Part shown: one piece after another, positions 32,808 through 43,272 of the stretch
Numbering within the stretch: the first letter of the stretch is position 1
Layout: every line of letters starts with the position of its first letter
NCBI GenBank assembly: GCA_019096065.1
Contig: JAGUCH010000001.1
Location: 7,378,001-7,442,000, forward strand
DNA: 64,000 bases
Source of the DNA: Paracyclopina nana
Taxonomy: Eukaryota; Arthropoda; Copepoda; Cyclopoida; Cyclopettidae
Direction of reading: 5' to 3'
Translations under genes and position numbers: made by a program
Notes under the pieces: generated by a model
Told to the model about the DNA's origin: nothing
What the model saw: only the letters and a program-made list of their open reading frames with translations
The model's database searches: none

Positions 32808-32865
32808 AGAAGAAAGCTGTCAAGAACAATTATAATTCTCATTAATTTTTGTTACCATGAGAAGA

Positions 32866-32871
32866 AATAAA
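32866..32871 (+). terminator. Poly(A) signal of the glycoprotein gene
   Basis: AATAAA 59 bp after the stop, just before the right inverted repeat. Confidence 0.6.
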
Positions 32872-32898
32872 AATATATATAAGAATATATGTGAGAGA

Positions 32899-34641
32899 TT
32901 GGCCTGGATGAATTTGGGCCTGGTATACAGTATACCAAATATGTTTTTGCTTGGCCAACCCCTCCGGGTCCCAAGGGTGCCAGGGGAGTGAAAAAAAGCA
33001 GGATACATCCGGAGTCTTGGCCTCTGGGCCCCATTGATCTCTGTCCAGTTGCTGCTTACAGTGGTACATTGGCTATATTAAGCCTGGCTGAATTTGGGCC
33101 TGGTATACAGTATACCAAATATGTTTTTGCTTGGCCAACCCCTCAGGGTCCCAAGGGCCAGGGGAGTGAAAAAAAGCAGGATCCATCCGGGGTCTTGGCC
33201 TCTGGGCCCCATTGATCTCTGTCCAGTTGCTGCTTACAGTGGTACATTGGCTATATTAAGCCTGGCTGAATTTGGGCCTGGTATACAGTATACCAAAAAT
33301 GTTTTTGCTTGGCCAACCCCTCAGGGTCCCAAGGGTGCCAGGGGAGTGAAAAAAAGCAGGATCCATCCGGGGTCTTGGCCTCTGGGCCCCATTGATCTCT
33401 GTCCAGTTGCTGCTTACAGTGGTACATTGGCTATATTAAGCCTGGCTGAATTTGGGCCTGGTATACAGTATACCAAAAATGTTTTTGCTTGGCCAACCCC
33501 TCCGGGTCCCAAGGGTGCCAGGGGAGTGAAAAAAAGCAGGATCCATCCGGGGTCTTGGCCTCTGGGCCCCATTGATCTCTGTCCAGTTGCTGCTTACAGT
33601 GGTACATTGGCTATATTAAGCCTGGCTGAATTTGGGCCTGGTATACAGTATACCAAAAATGTTTTTGCTTGGCCAACCCCTCCGGGTCCCAAGGGTGCCA
33701 GGGGAGTGAAAAAAAGCAGGATCCATCCGGGGTCTTGGCCTCTGGGCCCCATTGATCTCTGTCCAGTTGCTGCTTACAGTGGTATATAAGTGAATATGGT
33801 TCAGCTAATGTGGACGGGTATAAAATATACCACAAATATTTTGAATTTGAATGCCCCTCATGGTCCCAATGGTGCCAGGGGAATGAAAATATACCAAATC
33901 TATCCAGGGTTTTGGGCTCCTGAAAGCCATTGAACTCTTATTTCTGGATGCTATGGTCTTATAATACATGAGCGATTTATAACTGGTGTGAAATATACCA
34001 ATCACATAAGTCATGGGAAGGTATACCTCAGGGTATACCAAGTGATCCAGGGGAGTCATAAAATGTTTGATCCATGCATGATCAGGATCAAATTGTCTTT
34101 GTGATCTCTCTATAGTGGCTGTATGCCTTGTTTTCTAAAATAGTAATTTTTACCAAACTTTGGCTGCAAATTAAATGCTTATTTTGAAATATATATTCGT
34201 GCTTTCAACTCTCAGTGCTAGACCCAATCTTTATCTCTCCAACAAACAAAAAAAATCAAAAATCCATCCAGGGTCTTGGGAGATATTTGCCATTTTCCAG
34301 CCCTACCAAAAAGGGATTTTTTGGCCATTTGACAGACAATTAATTCCCAAATTTTTTTTTTCTTTCCCAGCAAACATCTACCCTCCCAAGGTGTCAAAAT
34401 GTGGGGGATAATTGATTTTGATTCCTTTCATGGGGCTGCTCTGGACCCAGTGGCCTTTCCCCATTGGAAAAAGCGACCACTCATTAAGGGCTTGATTTGA
34501 CCACTCAAAAGTGGTCGGGTGGTCAAATTACCTTAACTAGACCACCAATCATATCGATCTGAAGGTACTAGACCACTTGACAGGATTTCACTTTTCGGGG
34601 GGCTGTATCACCACTAGCTGATTTTTAACAATACTGGCTGT
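32899..34641 (-). repeat. Right terminal inverted repeat of the large transposon
   Basis: This is the reverse complement of the left arm, with five 180-bp units (about 32899-33781) rather than four. The unit boundaries and private variants line up in order with the left units, and the extra unit is innermost. Palindromes GGTATACAGTATACC lie at 32922-32936, 33102-33116, 33280-33294, 33460-33474 and 33640-33654. Confidence 0.93.
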
Positions 34642-34643
34642 TA

Positions 34644-35833
34644 AGTGAAAAAAATGGCCCTTTGGTGGAAGGTGCACAAACTGCAGTCTCTGCAGCTTTT
34701 TTGCCAGGCAACATCATTAATGAGGAGCTAGGCAAACAGGCGTCGAGAAAATGGAAACGTTCGCCACTCGCTGGAAATCTGTCCATTTTTTATCTAGCCT
34801 TCATACATCCTCCAACAAATGGGCAAGAGCTCAAAGCCCGCACCATTGCACTCCTGAAGCACTCCCATGAGAGGGTCGTGGAATGATGGTGGAGAGACCT
34901 AGAAAAAGCACCTTGTAATAACATTACGTCGGACGCAACGCAGCTGTAACAAAAGCAAATAGCCATCGAGTTACATGTATAGAACAGTAAAATGGCCTTT
35001 TAAGAGTATCGCAGATCAGTCTAGCCAGCAACATGCAATTTCTTGATCTCTCATGGTAGCTTTAACGTCTATTTCCTCTTTTCATTAGATCTAGATTGCA
35101 GTGCAGTGCTTTGTGGGGGGGCATTTCTCATTTCGTTTTTCCATCCTCCTCTGCGTGCCCAGCGTGTGCGTGTCCTGGTAAGTTGTCATGAGCCTACGTC
35201 AGCTCTGCACCGCTGAGGCCGCTTTCTCCACCTCGATCTCGGCCTCTCTCCCTGCTTCTCATGACGGGCCTCAGAAGCTGGCTGAGAAAGCTTCTTTTTC
35301 TGGGTGACGGGGCCACAGTCAGAAATTCCCTCGCAAACGTTGTAAATGCTTCACAAGTTTGAAAAGATGGCTACCCTAGCTGTTCACGTTTGGAATGTCC
35401 TTGTTAGTTTTGAGTCGAGTTGTTTGCTCATGGCTGAGCATACTTTTCAGATGGGGTGGCTGCTAGATCGAAGGTACTAGGCAAGAGGACATGGGGAATT
35501 CAGGATAGAGGCGAAATAGAGAAAGCCAAGAAACTTGGGTGACTAGATGCTAGCTTTTACCGAAATCAGGACGGCTTTACATTCAAGTTGATGTGCAGCC
35601 CATTTCAAATAAAGCTTCTCCTCCACTCGTGAGCAAGGATTTGCGGTCTCTTTCTGACGTTGCACGTCTGTCTGCCTTCCTCGTTCCACTTCTAATTATA
35701 TATATCAAGGATATACCGATTGAGTCATCAAAACCGGATAAGCGCTATGGCGGCTTATGGCCAATTTGGCCGGTTTTATTTTGTGCGATAGTTGCGCAAA
35801 CATTAGGAGGGCGGAGCTTAACCTTAGAATAGA
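34644..35833. other. Intergenic DNA right of the large transposon
   Basis: No gene is recognised. A moderately GC-rich patch lies near 35160-35290, and a 74-codon frame begins at 34662 without domain or splice support. Confidence 0.5.
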
Positions 35834-35841
35834 TCCAGATG

Positions 35842-36253
35842 CAGGGTGACCAGAAAATTTGAGTGGGTTGTAGCCAGATTTTCCCCTAAAATAGCCACGT
35901 TTGGCTATCTCAGAAAAATTGCTCAAAATAGCCACAAATTGGTAAAAAATAGCCACATTTTTATGAATTTTCGAGATAATATTAGTTATCATGAAAAAAT
36001 TTACCGTTTTTGGGAATTGTTGTGGATGAAATCAAGTATTTAATTATGATTTTCTTCTTATAATGGTGGCAAAAGATTTCTAAAAAAGTCAGCCATTTTT
36101 GCAAATTTCATTTTTTCCCTGCTTTTTTGATGATTTTCAAGCGTTTATTAAGTGAAAATATCCAATTTTCGGACTTTTCAAAAATAGCCACAAATGGCTA
36201 TGGCTATTCGGATTAAATTTCTGTAGCCACACACGGGTCAAAAATAGCCCTGT
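35842..36253. mobile_element. hAT-type MITE
   Basis: A 412-bp segment starts CAGGG and ends CCCTG and is flanked by the 8-bp duplication TCCAGATG (35834-35841, 36254-36261). The interior has repeated AATAGCCAC motifs on both sides of the centre. Confidence 0.8.
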
Positions 36254-36322
36254 CCAGATGTTGTATTTTGAATTAGCTGTCAAACTGGCATTTTTATGAA
36301 ATAACCAACATATCATCTAGTA

Positions 36323-37459
36323 CAGAGACTTAGATTACTAGAGAAGCGAAATTACGTGACGTCATAGGGGGTGCGTGCCTCTTTTTTGGGACGCTCGAAA
36401 AGAGAATACAATGGCTTTTTGGCGCTGGCTGCCTGAGTTTGGGCTGGGGCTGACTTTTCATTCCAAATATTTCAGAAAATATCCATTTGTGATCAATGTC
36501 AAGTATAGTTTGAATGTAAGTTGACCAAGTGCCTCTAACTTTTATTTTCGACAGTTTTAAGGTTCTTGTTGAACGTTTCAAAATATTTAAGAATCATTTT
36601 TATGGTACAGCCATTTTATCGTTCCCGGCTGAGCGTTCCTGGAAATGGCCAAACACTTTCAGAAAAAGTCGATTCTCTAACATATATGATCAAACTTGCG
36701 AATCTGGTTACTCTGATATCATTTGACGGAAAATCTCGGCTCTAGGGAAACCAAGGTAGTATGTTTAATCTCTTTCTGATATGGCGCTGATTTCGGCGTT
36801 ATTCTAAATTGGACTTTTATTGTCAAAAAAATGAAGAGTGTGGCATTTTTTGAAAGCATATGTCTATATAAAAGTAATTAAAAAGATAACTTTTTGACGC
36901 GTAGCAGAAAAGTGGAATGTTTACATTTTTACTTCGTAGTGATGGAACGAGTTTCAGCTTGGCTTGAAAGCTTGAAGCTGAAACCCAGCTTGAGCTGCAT
37001 AAGCAAAAAGCTTGGGATCGCTCGAACCAAATTTTGAAAAGCTTGAAAAAACTTGAAACCCAAAAAATGCAAAGCTTGAAAAAGCTTGACACCAAAAAAT
37101 TTCGAAACTTATCCATTTTTAATCAAAACAAAAAAAGGGTGGATTTTAAAATTAGCAAATACTTGAGGGAGTGAAGTTCTTAATCAAAGTTAAAGCTATT
37201 TCTATCATTATTTGCGCTTTTTGGGTAATTTTGTCAAATCTGGAGCCTAATCGTCATTTTTTATGTCAAAATACTAAAAAGTGAAAAGCTTGAAAAAAGC
37301 TTGAAACGTGAAATTTTGAGCTTGAAAAAGCTTGATAATAATTTTCAAAAGCTTGGGATCGCTCGAACACTTTTCTAAAAGCTTGAAGCTTGATCAAGCT
37401 GAAAATTTCCGGCTCGTTCCATCACTATTACTTCGCTTCTCTTATAATCTAAGTCTCTG
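36323..37459. mobile_element. hAT-type element, outer member of a nested pair
   Basis: Terminal inverted repeats begin CAGAGACTTAGATTA, followed by an AGAGAAGCGAA block on both sides. The 8-bp duplication is ATCTAGTA (36315-36322 and 37460-37467). No transposase frame remains. A second element is inserted at 36937-37427. Confidence 0.9.
36937..37427. mobile_element. hAT-type element nested in another hAT-type element
   Basis: It begins TAGTGATGGAACGAG and ends with its complement, flanked by the 8-bp duplication TTACTTCG (36929-36936, 37428-37435). Its interior is dense in GCTTGAAA/AAGCTTG repeats. Confidence 0.9.
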
Positions 37460-37467
37460 ATCTAGTA

Positions 37468-38411
37468 GCACTGACCAAATTGAGAACTTCCATACAAAAG
37501 TTTGGGCGATTTTTAAGAGCAAGTTCGAGCTCATAAGTTGTTCTTTAGTTCCAAAAGGTATTTTTTCAATCTTTTATGACCCAGAGGCTTGAATTTTGGG
37601 TGTTTTGTTTCATTGACTTTTCAAATAGAGCAATGACTTCGACAGAATCTACCAAAATGCCTTTAAAGTGGGCTCCAAAAATCACAGTTCAAGGTCATTT
37701 TCGATCCAACTATTCTACTTAGTGCAAGCTGCTGGGTAGAAACTGCCGCTTTAAAATAAGCGCGATGCTCAAGATCATCTCTGTTATGGGGCATGTATGC
37801 GCCAATTGACCTGAATTCTGACCAATTCTAACGAAAATGGTACCAAAATGATCACCATTAATCAAGGATCATAGATATCAGAATGAAAATCAGTGAAATC
37901 AGTGAATTGTCCAAAGAAATATCTACCTTTTTATTTATGCTTGATGACGTCACTTCTGCAAATGCTTTTTGCGCCATCTGTTGCTGTCCACTAAACTAAA
38001 ATATTGAGTTTGAAGTAGTTCCTTTTTATGAAAAAACGTTTGGTTGAAGCGTAATAAAACCTTTTTAGGAAATTTTTATTTATAGGCTGTTCTCATATTT
38101 ATTGAATCCACATTTTAAGAAATAATAATAGAGATATATAAGAAAAAAGAAATAATAAAGAAGATAGCCGAATGCTTCAAGCTTTCCAATGCCCACAGTG
38201 CAGTGTCAGGACATTCTAGCATTTGTAGCACTAAGTTATGAAACTTCTAAAAATAATTTTCAAAATCAATTTTACCATATTAAAAATATTTTTTGTGCCT
38301 TTATTGAACGGTGACTTATATTTCAGTGCCAAAATAAAATCAATATTATCAAAGTGACAATTTATCTAGGGGCTTTTCCCAAAATGTGCCTTTTACTAGC
38401 AGAGCCTGCTA
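37468..38411. other. Intergenic DNA with old repeat remnants
   Basis: No gene is seen. Around 38170-38245 a segment (TTCAAGCTTTCCAATG and following) resembles part of the arm of the element at 38414-39136, suggesting a decayed relative. Confidence 0.4.
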
Positions 38412-38413
38412 TA

Positions 38414-39136
38414 CAGTCTGTCCCGTAGATTTCTGTACACTTTGAAATCAAGAGTTTGTGTTAAAACTTCTGGAAATACTCGACACAATGGATACTGTTG
38501 GAAAGCTTGAAACTTAAGCCATCTTTTTTAGTTTTGAGATTTTTAACTAGTATTAATTCAAATTTTGATTTAGACCACAAAATTGATAGTTACTCCTAAT
38601 TCACGCCCATTTTCACTGATTTTTTTGATGAAAAGTCACTTTCACAAAAAAAATTATTTATTCAATTTTACATAAAATTGGTTAAACATTTGATCTTCAT
38701 AAACAAAAAATCCCTAAGATGTGATGTTTAAAACACTAATTTTTAAACTTTTTTAGCAGGCAGTGGCCTTATTGTCTTTTTCATTTTACTGAAAAATATC
38801 CTTTCCAATCATCCACCTTTCTGATGAGCCAGCACAGTGCTGCAAGATTTTTTTCATGAAAAAATGTCAAAAAAATAGTCAGGATTAGCTTAGCTGAAAA
38901 TTTGGTCAATAATAGCCGCTTTTGGCAAATTTGCTTTTTTTGGGAGAAAAATTAAGGGTACCTCAGGAAAATTAAGTTTTCTCATTTTTTTACTTTTAAT
39001 TTCTTTTATCCATTGAAGCAAAAAAAGATGGCAAAAGATTCAAGCTTTCCAATGATATCCATTGTGTCTAATATTTCCCGAATTTGTAACACAAACTTTT
39101 GATTTCAAAGTGTACAGAAATCTACGGGACAGACTG
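38414..39136. mobile_element. Tc1/mariner-type non-autonomous element
   Basis: A 723-bp segment has inverted repeats of about 100 bp (CAGTCTGTCCCGTAGATTTC on the left, complement on the right) and TA on each side. Long inverted repeats and TA duplications fit Tc1/mariner. The interior has no transposase frame. Confidence 0.82.
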
Positions 39137-39138
39137 TA

Positions 39139-40076
39139 TAATGAGCTTGAATGCAAAATTTGATTGTTTCAACGCTAGTCGTGATGACGAACCCTTGTAA
39201 TGTTTGAGTACAACTAAAGTACAATGTTAACTCAACGTATGTATTTTGCTGAACGTGCCGGGAGATTGGTATCGTTTATGGTATCGTTTATTATTTATTG
39301 CCATCGACCATTCATACCAAAACAATTCTCACGCAATGAAATTTTTTTCCTCCCTCTAACAATTTGTGCTTTTGGACGATAAAACTTTTGTCTTGGCAAA
39401 AAAGAAAAAAATTGGATTGAAAAATTTATGTTCTAGAGCTAGAGGCAAAGCAAACTAATACTATATAGAAAGCACTTATGTCATGCTCGCATATTCTTAT
39501 TTTTTTCGTACGATTATCCACCATTCATTAATTGATGCTCATGAAATGGTGCTCACTGTGAGCTACCTTTTGGTTGGATCATATGACAAGAGACTACGGA
39601 TCAGGAAGCTGTAATTCAATCAAGTTTCCGGAGCGTGTCATGTTTGACTCTGAAGTGGGATATCATTCTTGTGCTTTATGCTGTTAAACTTTCAGAAAAG
39701 GTAGTAAATTGCGTTGCTTTTCCAAGCCAGCCTGGAAAATCCGAGAAATGCTGTGCATACATGTGGATGATATTTGAAAAAGCGAGAGAAAAAATGCACC
39801 AATCCACAAATATTCAAGGTGGTTAGCGTTAAAATTTGTATATTTCGGAAATCGTGCTCTAGAAATTATATTTCAATGCTGATTTGAAGTCTGTTGAGTG
39901 CTCTGCAGGACATTTTGTTGCCGTGTAGGAGACTGATGTGAGAATTCCCTATAATGATGGAAATGGTTGACGCGTAGACCAGGCTGCTTTCACAAATATA
40001 ATGTGTTACATGATTTATAGATGATTACCTTTGTCATCCATATTTATATTGTTTTCGGTTGTTACTTTTATCATTC
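39139..40076. other. Intergenic DNA
   Basis: AT-rich sequence. No gene or bounded repeat is recognised. Confidence 0.5.
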
Positions 40077-40224
40077 AGGCTCATTTATTTTCTGCGTCTT
40101 TGATCGTGGCATTCTTACGGTTGTTTTCGCTTCTTATTTACTGACATCGCAACCTCGTCAGTAAATAAGAACCGATAACAACCACAACTATGCTACGATC
40201 AAAGACGCAGAAGATAATGAGCCT
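40077..40224. repeat. Foldback MITE, copy 2
   Basis: A 148-bp hairpin begins AGGCTCATTTATT and ends AAGATAATGAGCCT. Arms TCTGCGTCTTTGATCG and CGATCAAAGACGCAGA pair exactly, with a further inner hairpin (TTACTGAC...GTCAGTAA). It is the better preserved relative of the copy at 15119-15252. Confidence 0.85.
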
Positions 40225-40412
40225 CAGTCTGACTTTTAGCATACATTTTTTTTTGCTAAAATTGATCATTTGCTGGTGGTGGAACTTTTATTTGAATCAT
40301 TTTTGATTTAGCTAAATTATAACCTTTGCAGCAATTTTGTAAAACTTTCAATCATTTAAATCAGTCCAAATAATAATGAATAAAAATTATCTGTAATTAG
40401 ATACACCTGAAA

Positions 40413-40564
40413 CGTTCTCATATTGGACTTTAGCTTACCAAAACCTGATTTTGGTTAACCAAAAACTGGTTTTAGTAAAGCTCTATGTAGTGGCTACCTA
40501 CCGAAAACTGGTTTTTGGTTAACCAAAATCAGGTTTTGGTAAGCTAAAGTCCAATATGAGAACG
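40413..40564. repeat. Near-perfect 60-bp inverted repeat with short loop
   Basis: The left arm (from CGTTCTCATATTGG) and right arm (to CCAATATGAGAACG) are complementary over about 60 bp with a loop of about 30 bp. Each arm contains smaller palindromes (GGTTAACC, AAAACTGGTTTT). It is probably a foldback MITE, but I see no clear target duplication. Confidence 0.85.
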
Positions 40565-41106
40565 CCCTAATGACAAACACTCGTTACACGAGTGAAGCTT
40601 TACTAATTTTACGAGTGTTTTTACATTTTAAAATCCCATCTCAGCTATTTAACGGCCCTTATGTTCCCTATCTTAGTATATACAATTTTATATACTTTAA
40701 TTCGATTTTTGTTTCTTTTAATGAAGTCACAAAATTGAATCCCGGGCCACATCATATGTTAATATCCCCCAAAATGCTTTGAAATAACTGTGACATGAAA
40801 GGGCTGAGTCTGTAAACTGAATTATACCGATGAATTATAACATGAGGAACTCGTATTACAGAACATAAAACATTTGACGCATCTGTGTTTATTCTGCCCA
40901 CGCAGCCAGCCTTGCTGATTAATCTTTCTGAATGCCACCCCACTGTAGCAACCAAGCACGCGAAATTGAGATCTATCTTCATGATCACACCTTGTTTTCA
41001 TGGACCCTGAACCGCACCAACAGGTATATTGCCGCGAGAAGAGCAGTTGAGGCATGAGTTGAGAGAGAAAAGAAAGCTCTCTTCGTTAGCGGCCTTTCGC
41101 GGCCTG
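40565..41106. other. Upstream region of the peptide precursor gene
   Basis: No coding signal is seen. The last few dozen bases hold the TATA box of the downstream gene. Confidence 0.5.
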
Positions 41107-41112
41107 TATATA
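41107..41112 (+). promoter_or_regulatory. TATA box of the peptide precursor gene
   Basis: TATATA in the context CTGTATATACGG lies about 100 bp before the ATG. A start site near 41138 (CCAGTC, initiator-like) would sit about 30 bp downstream. Confidence 0.6.
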
Positions 41113-41208
41113 CGGGCTTTATTTCAAAGGGAAGAACGCCAGTCATTTCGCCGTTGTTCATTCACTGCGTGAAGGCCATAGAGAATAGAAGTCAAAATCG
41201 GCAAAACC

Positions 41209-43170
41209 ATGAAAGCCTTTTTGCTCTGTCTGCTCATGGCCTTGTTTGCCTTTAGCAATGTCATGTGCATGTCATTGGGAAACACTCAGGAGGAATCAGG
41301 GGAGGCTGAGGACTGGTTGAGCTACTTGAGTGAGAACCGCTTTGACAAGAGGAAGTTTGGACCCTCGGATCCCAGGAGCCTTTTTAAGGCTGTCTACAGC
41401 AACTACAAGTAAGTTGTTTGTGCATGTTTTGCCATGAGAACTTCTCTCTCTTCAGATTTTGATCAGACAATACAATTGTTAACAAGATAAGAGAAATATT
41501 ATATAGGCATCATGCATGGAATGGGGAAACAGCCGAAATAGAAAATGAAAGCTTGCTTTGTGTTCAAGAAATGCCATGAGGTGGAAGCATCAACTAAATT
41601 AGAGTCTCTTTGAAGGCTGATTTTAATGTCACCCGCATAAAAAAGAAGCAGAAAAACATTATTTTTTTCTCGAAAACTCTTCTCTCGATAAAGCTGGAGG
41701 CTCATAAAATGTGTCCTGCTCAATGAATGCACTATGTGGCGTTTCTCGATTAATGTAAATATTTGCTGAGGCACTTGCTTCCTTTCTTATTTCACCAAAG
41801 GCCTTTTCACTGTTCCACCGCGGTAGGTTGAATTCAGGGACTCGATTTATTATCTGCATGATATGTATCCTTGATTGCACGAGTCACATGGAGACGTACC
41901 TTTGAACAGTTAAAGTTGCTTATTGCTTCCTGTGAGAGGTAAGCCATCATATGTACGTTGAAGTTGAACGAAAAAAGAAGCCTTGCACAGTAATAAAAAG
42001 TTTTTCGATTATTCCTTTGCCAACGATTTATTGCGAGAGGCGGTAGAATTTCCAATTGTGCAAATTGCAATAAGTATAAAAATGTGCCATGCTTTGATTT
42101 TCAGTTTTTGAGCAAATAGATTAGTACGGCAACAGCAGTTGCTGATAGACAGGATAGACGGTTGGCAGCTGAAAATGCTGGCAAAGTTGGCACACAACTC
42201 TTGCTAGCTATTTCTCCGAGCGTCAAATAAATCTTGTGGAACTAGAATGCATGCCAGTGAAATCTGGTCAGTCATTGCTTTTCTTTCTGCCATTTTGTGA
42301 GATGAATTCCCATTCCCATTGCCTCTAAAATGAGACAGCCACTTTCATGACAGCCGAGCCCTTATATTCATTATTGAATTTTTTATTGGATCATTTATTG
42401 GCTCACTAAATGGCCGTTACGGTTACAGTTGCTAGTTGTAAGTAATTGGAAAAGCACTTCTAGTAGGGTGTAAATACTTGCAAATGACATTACTCCATGT
42501 TCAGCAAGAAACTCATTAAACTTAGCGGTGCTTGGTTTTGCCAGTTGCTCAAACTCTCCCGTATAACTTGAGTGCAATTCCGTAAATTCTACCTTCGCTC
42601 CGAGAGGAAGTTTTGGTTGCACTTGAATGCCATCTTCTTTGCATAAGCTACCTATTACACGGTTTTGTTATTTTTTCCCGGTCGAAAAATTCGCATGTGC
42701 CCTTTTAAATAGCACAACCTTTACAAAGCTTAAAGGTATAACAAAGACATAAAAAATAGCAGATAAGCTTAGCAGATCATGAAATTTGCAATATCTGCAA
42801 AAGATCACTTGGTTTTTACACGTTACTCTGTCTGTGGCGCAAGGGAAGTACCGACATGGTGCGCTGTTAACCTGAATTTACGACTAGAGCTGTAGTCTGG
42901 GCCATCGTTGCTTTCTTTTTAATGAATCGCAACTAGTACCAGGCAAGGGTGAGGAAGAAACATTAATGTCACAAGTTCCATTTCACACAACGCACTGTAA
43001 AGAAATTCGCTTTTTTACTTTTCAGTGGTGGCTACAAAAAGCGGTACAACACAGCACCAGTCCTTGATGAAATGTACTACGCCGCACCAGTTTACAGCAA
43101 CTCTAAGCGAGGACTGAGGAGCCCTCAAGACCCGAGAAACCTTTTCCGAGCTGTTTATGGCTGGAAATAG
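41209..43170 (+). CDS. Secreted peptide/neuropeptide precursor with two related peptides
   Basis: Exons 41209-41408 and 43026-43170 join in phase 2 (114 residues). A clear signal peptide (KAFLLCLLMALFAFSNVMC) leads the protein. Dibasic KR sites (FDKR, YKKR, NSKR) would release a spacer and three peptides. Two of them share the core DPR-S/N-LF-K/R-AVY: FGPSDPRSLFKAVYSN in the first and LRSPQDPRNLFRAVYG near the C-terminus. Neither ends in an amidation Gly directly before a dibasic site. No mature cysteines are present, so the peptides are linear. The gene has a TATA box and an AATAAA at 43267-43272. I do not recognise the family. A repeated, positionally conserved core between processing sites argues for real peptide hormones. 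Confidence 0.85.
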
Positions 43171-43266
43171 ATTAAAAGTTACACGCCCGGCCGTATCACG
43201 AGAGGTGAAGGAACACAGCGAGAACGAACTCTGAACTAGATTAACCTAAGTTATGTGAAAACCACA

Positions 43267-43272
43267 AATAAA
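43267..43272 (+). terminator. Poly(A) signal of the peptide precursor gene
   Basis: AATAAA 97 bp after the stop codon. Confidence 0.6.

Larger units (their letters stand above)
21771..34641. mobile_element. 12.9-kb DNA transposon carrying a transposase-like gene and an envelope-like glycoprotein gene
   Basis: Both ends read ACAGCCAGTATTG inward and are flanked by TA (21769-21770 and 34642-34643), consistent with a 2-bp TA target duplication. The inverted repeats run about 1.56 kb on the left and 1.74 kb on the right. Frames read from the two arms translate identically over at least 80 codons each. Two multi-exon genes lie between them, transcribed outward: transposase-like (minus, ending at 23419) and glycoprotein (plus, ending at 32807), with stops only about 90 bp from each inverted repeat. 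No DNA polymerase B, retroviral-type integrase, capsid or ATPase was found, so it is not a Polinton/Maverick. TA duplications fit several superfamilies, and I could not assign one. Confidence 0.93.

Noticed and set aside
21771-34641. Polinton/Maverick or adintovirus
   Set aside because: No type B DNA polymerase, retroviral-type integrase, ATPase, protease or capsid frame is present, and the target duplication is TA, not 6 bp.
34662-34886. A 74-codon frame just right of the large transposon
   Set aside because: It has no domain, no upstream promoter signal and no splice sites. It is probably a chance frame.
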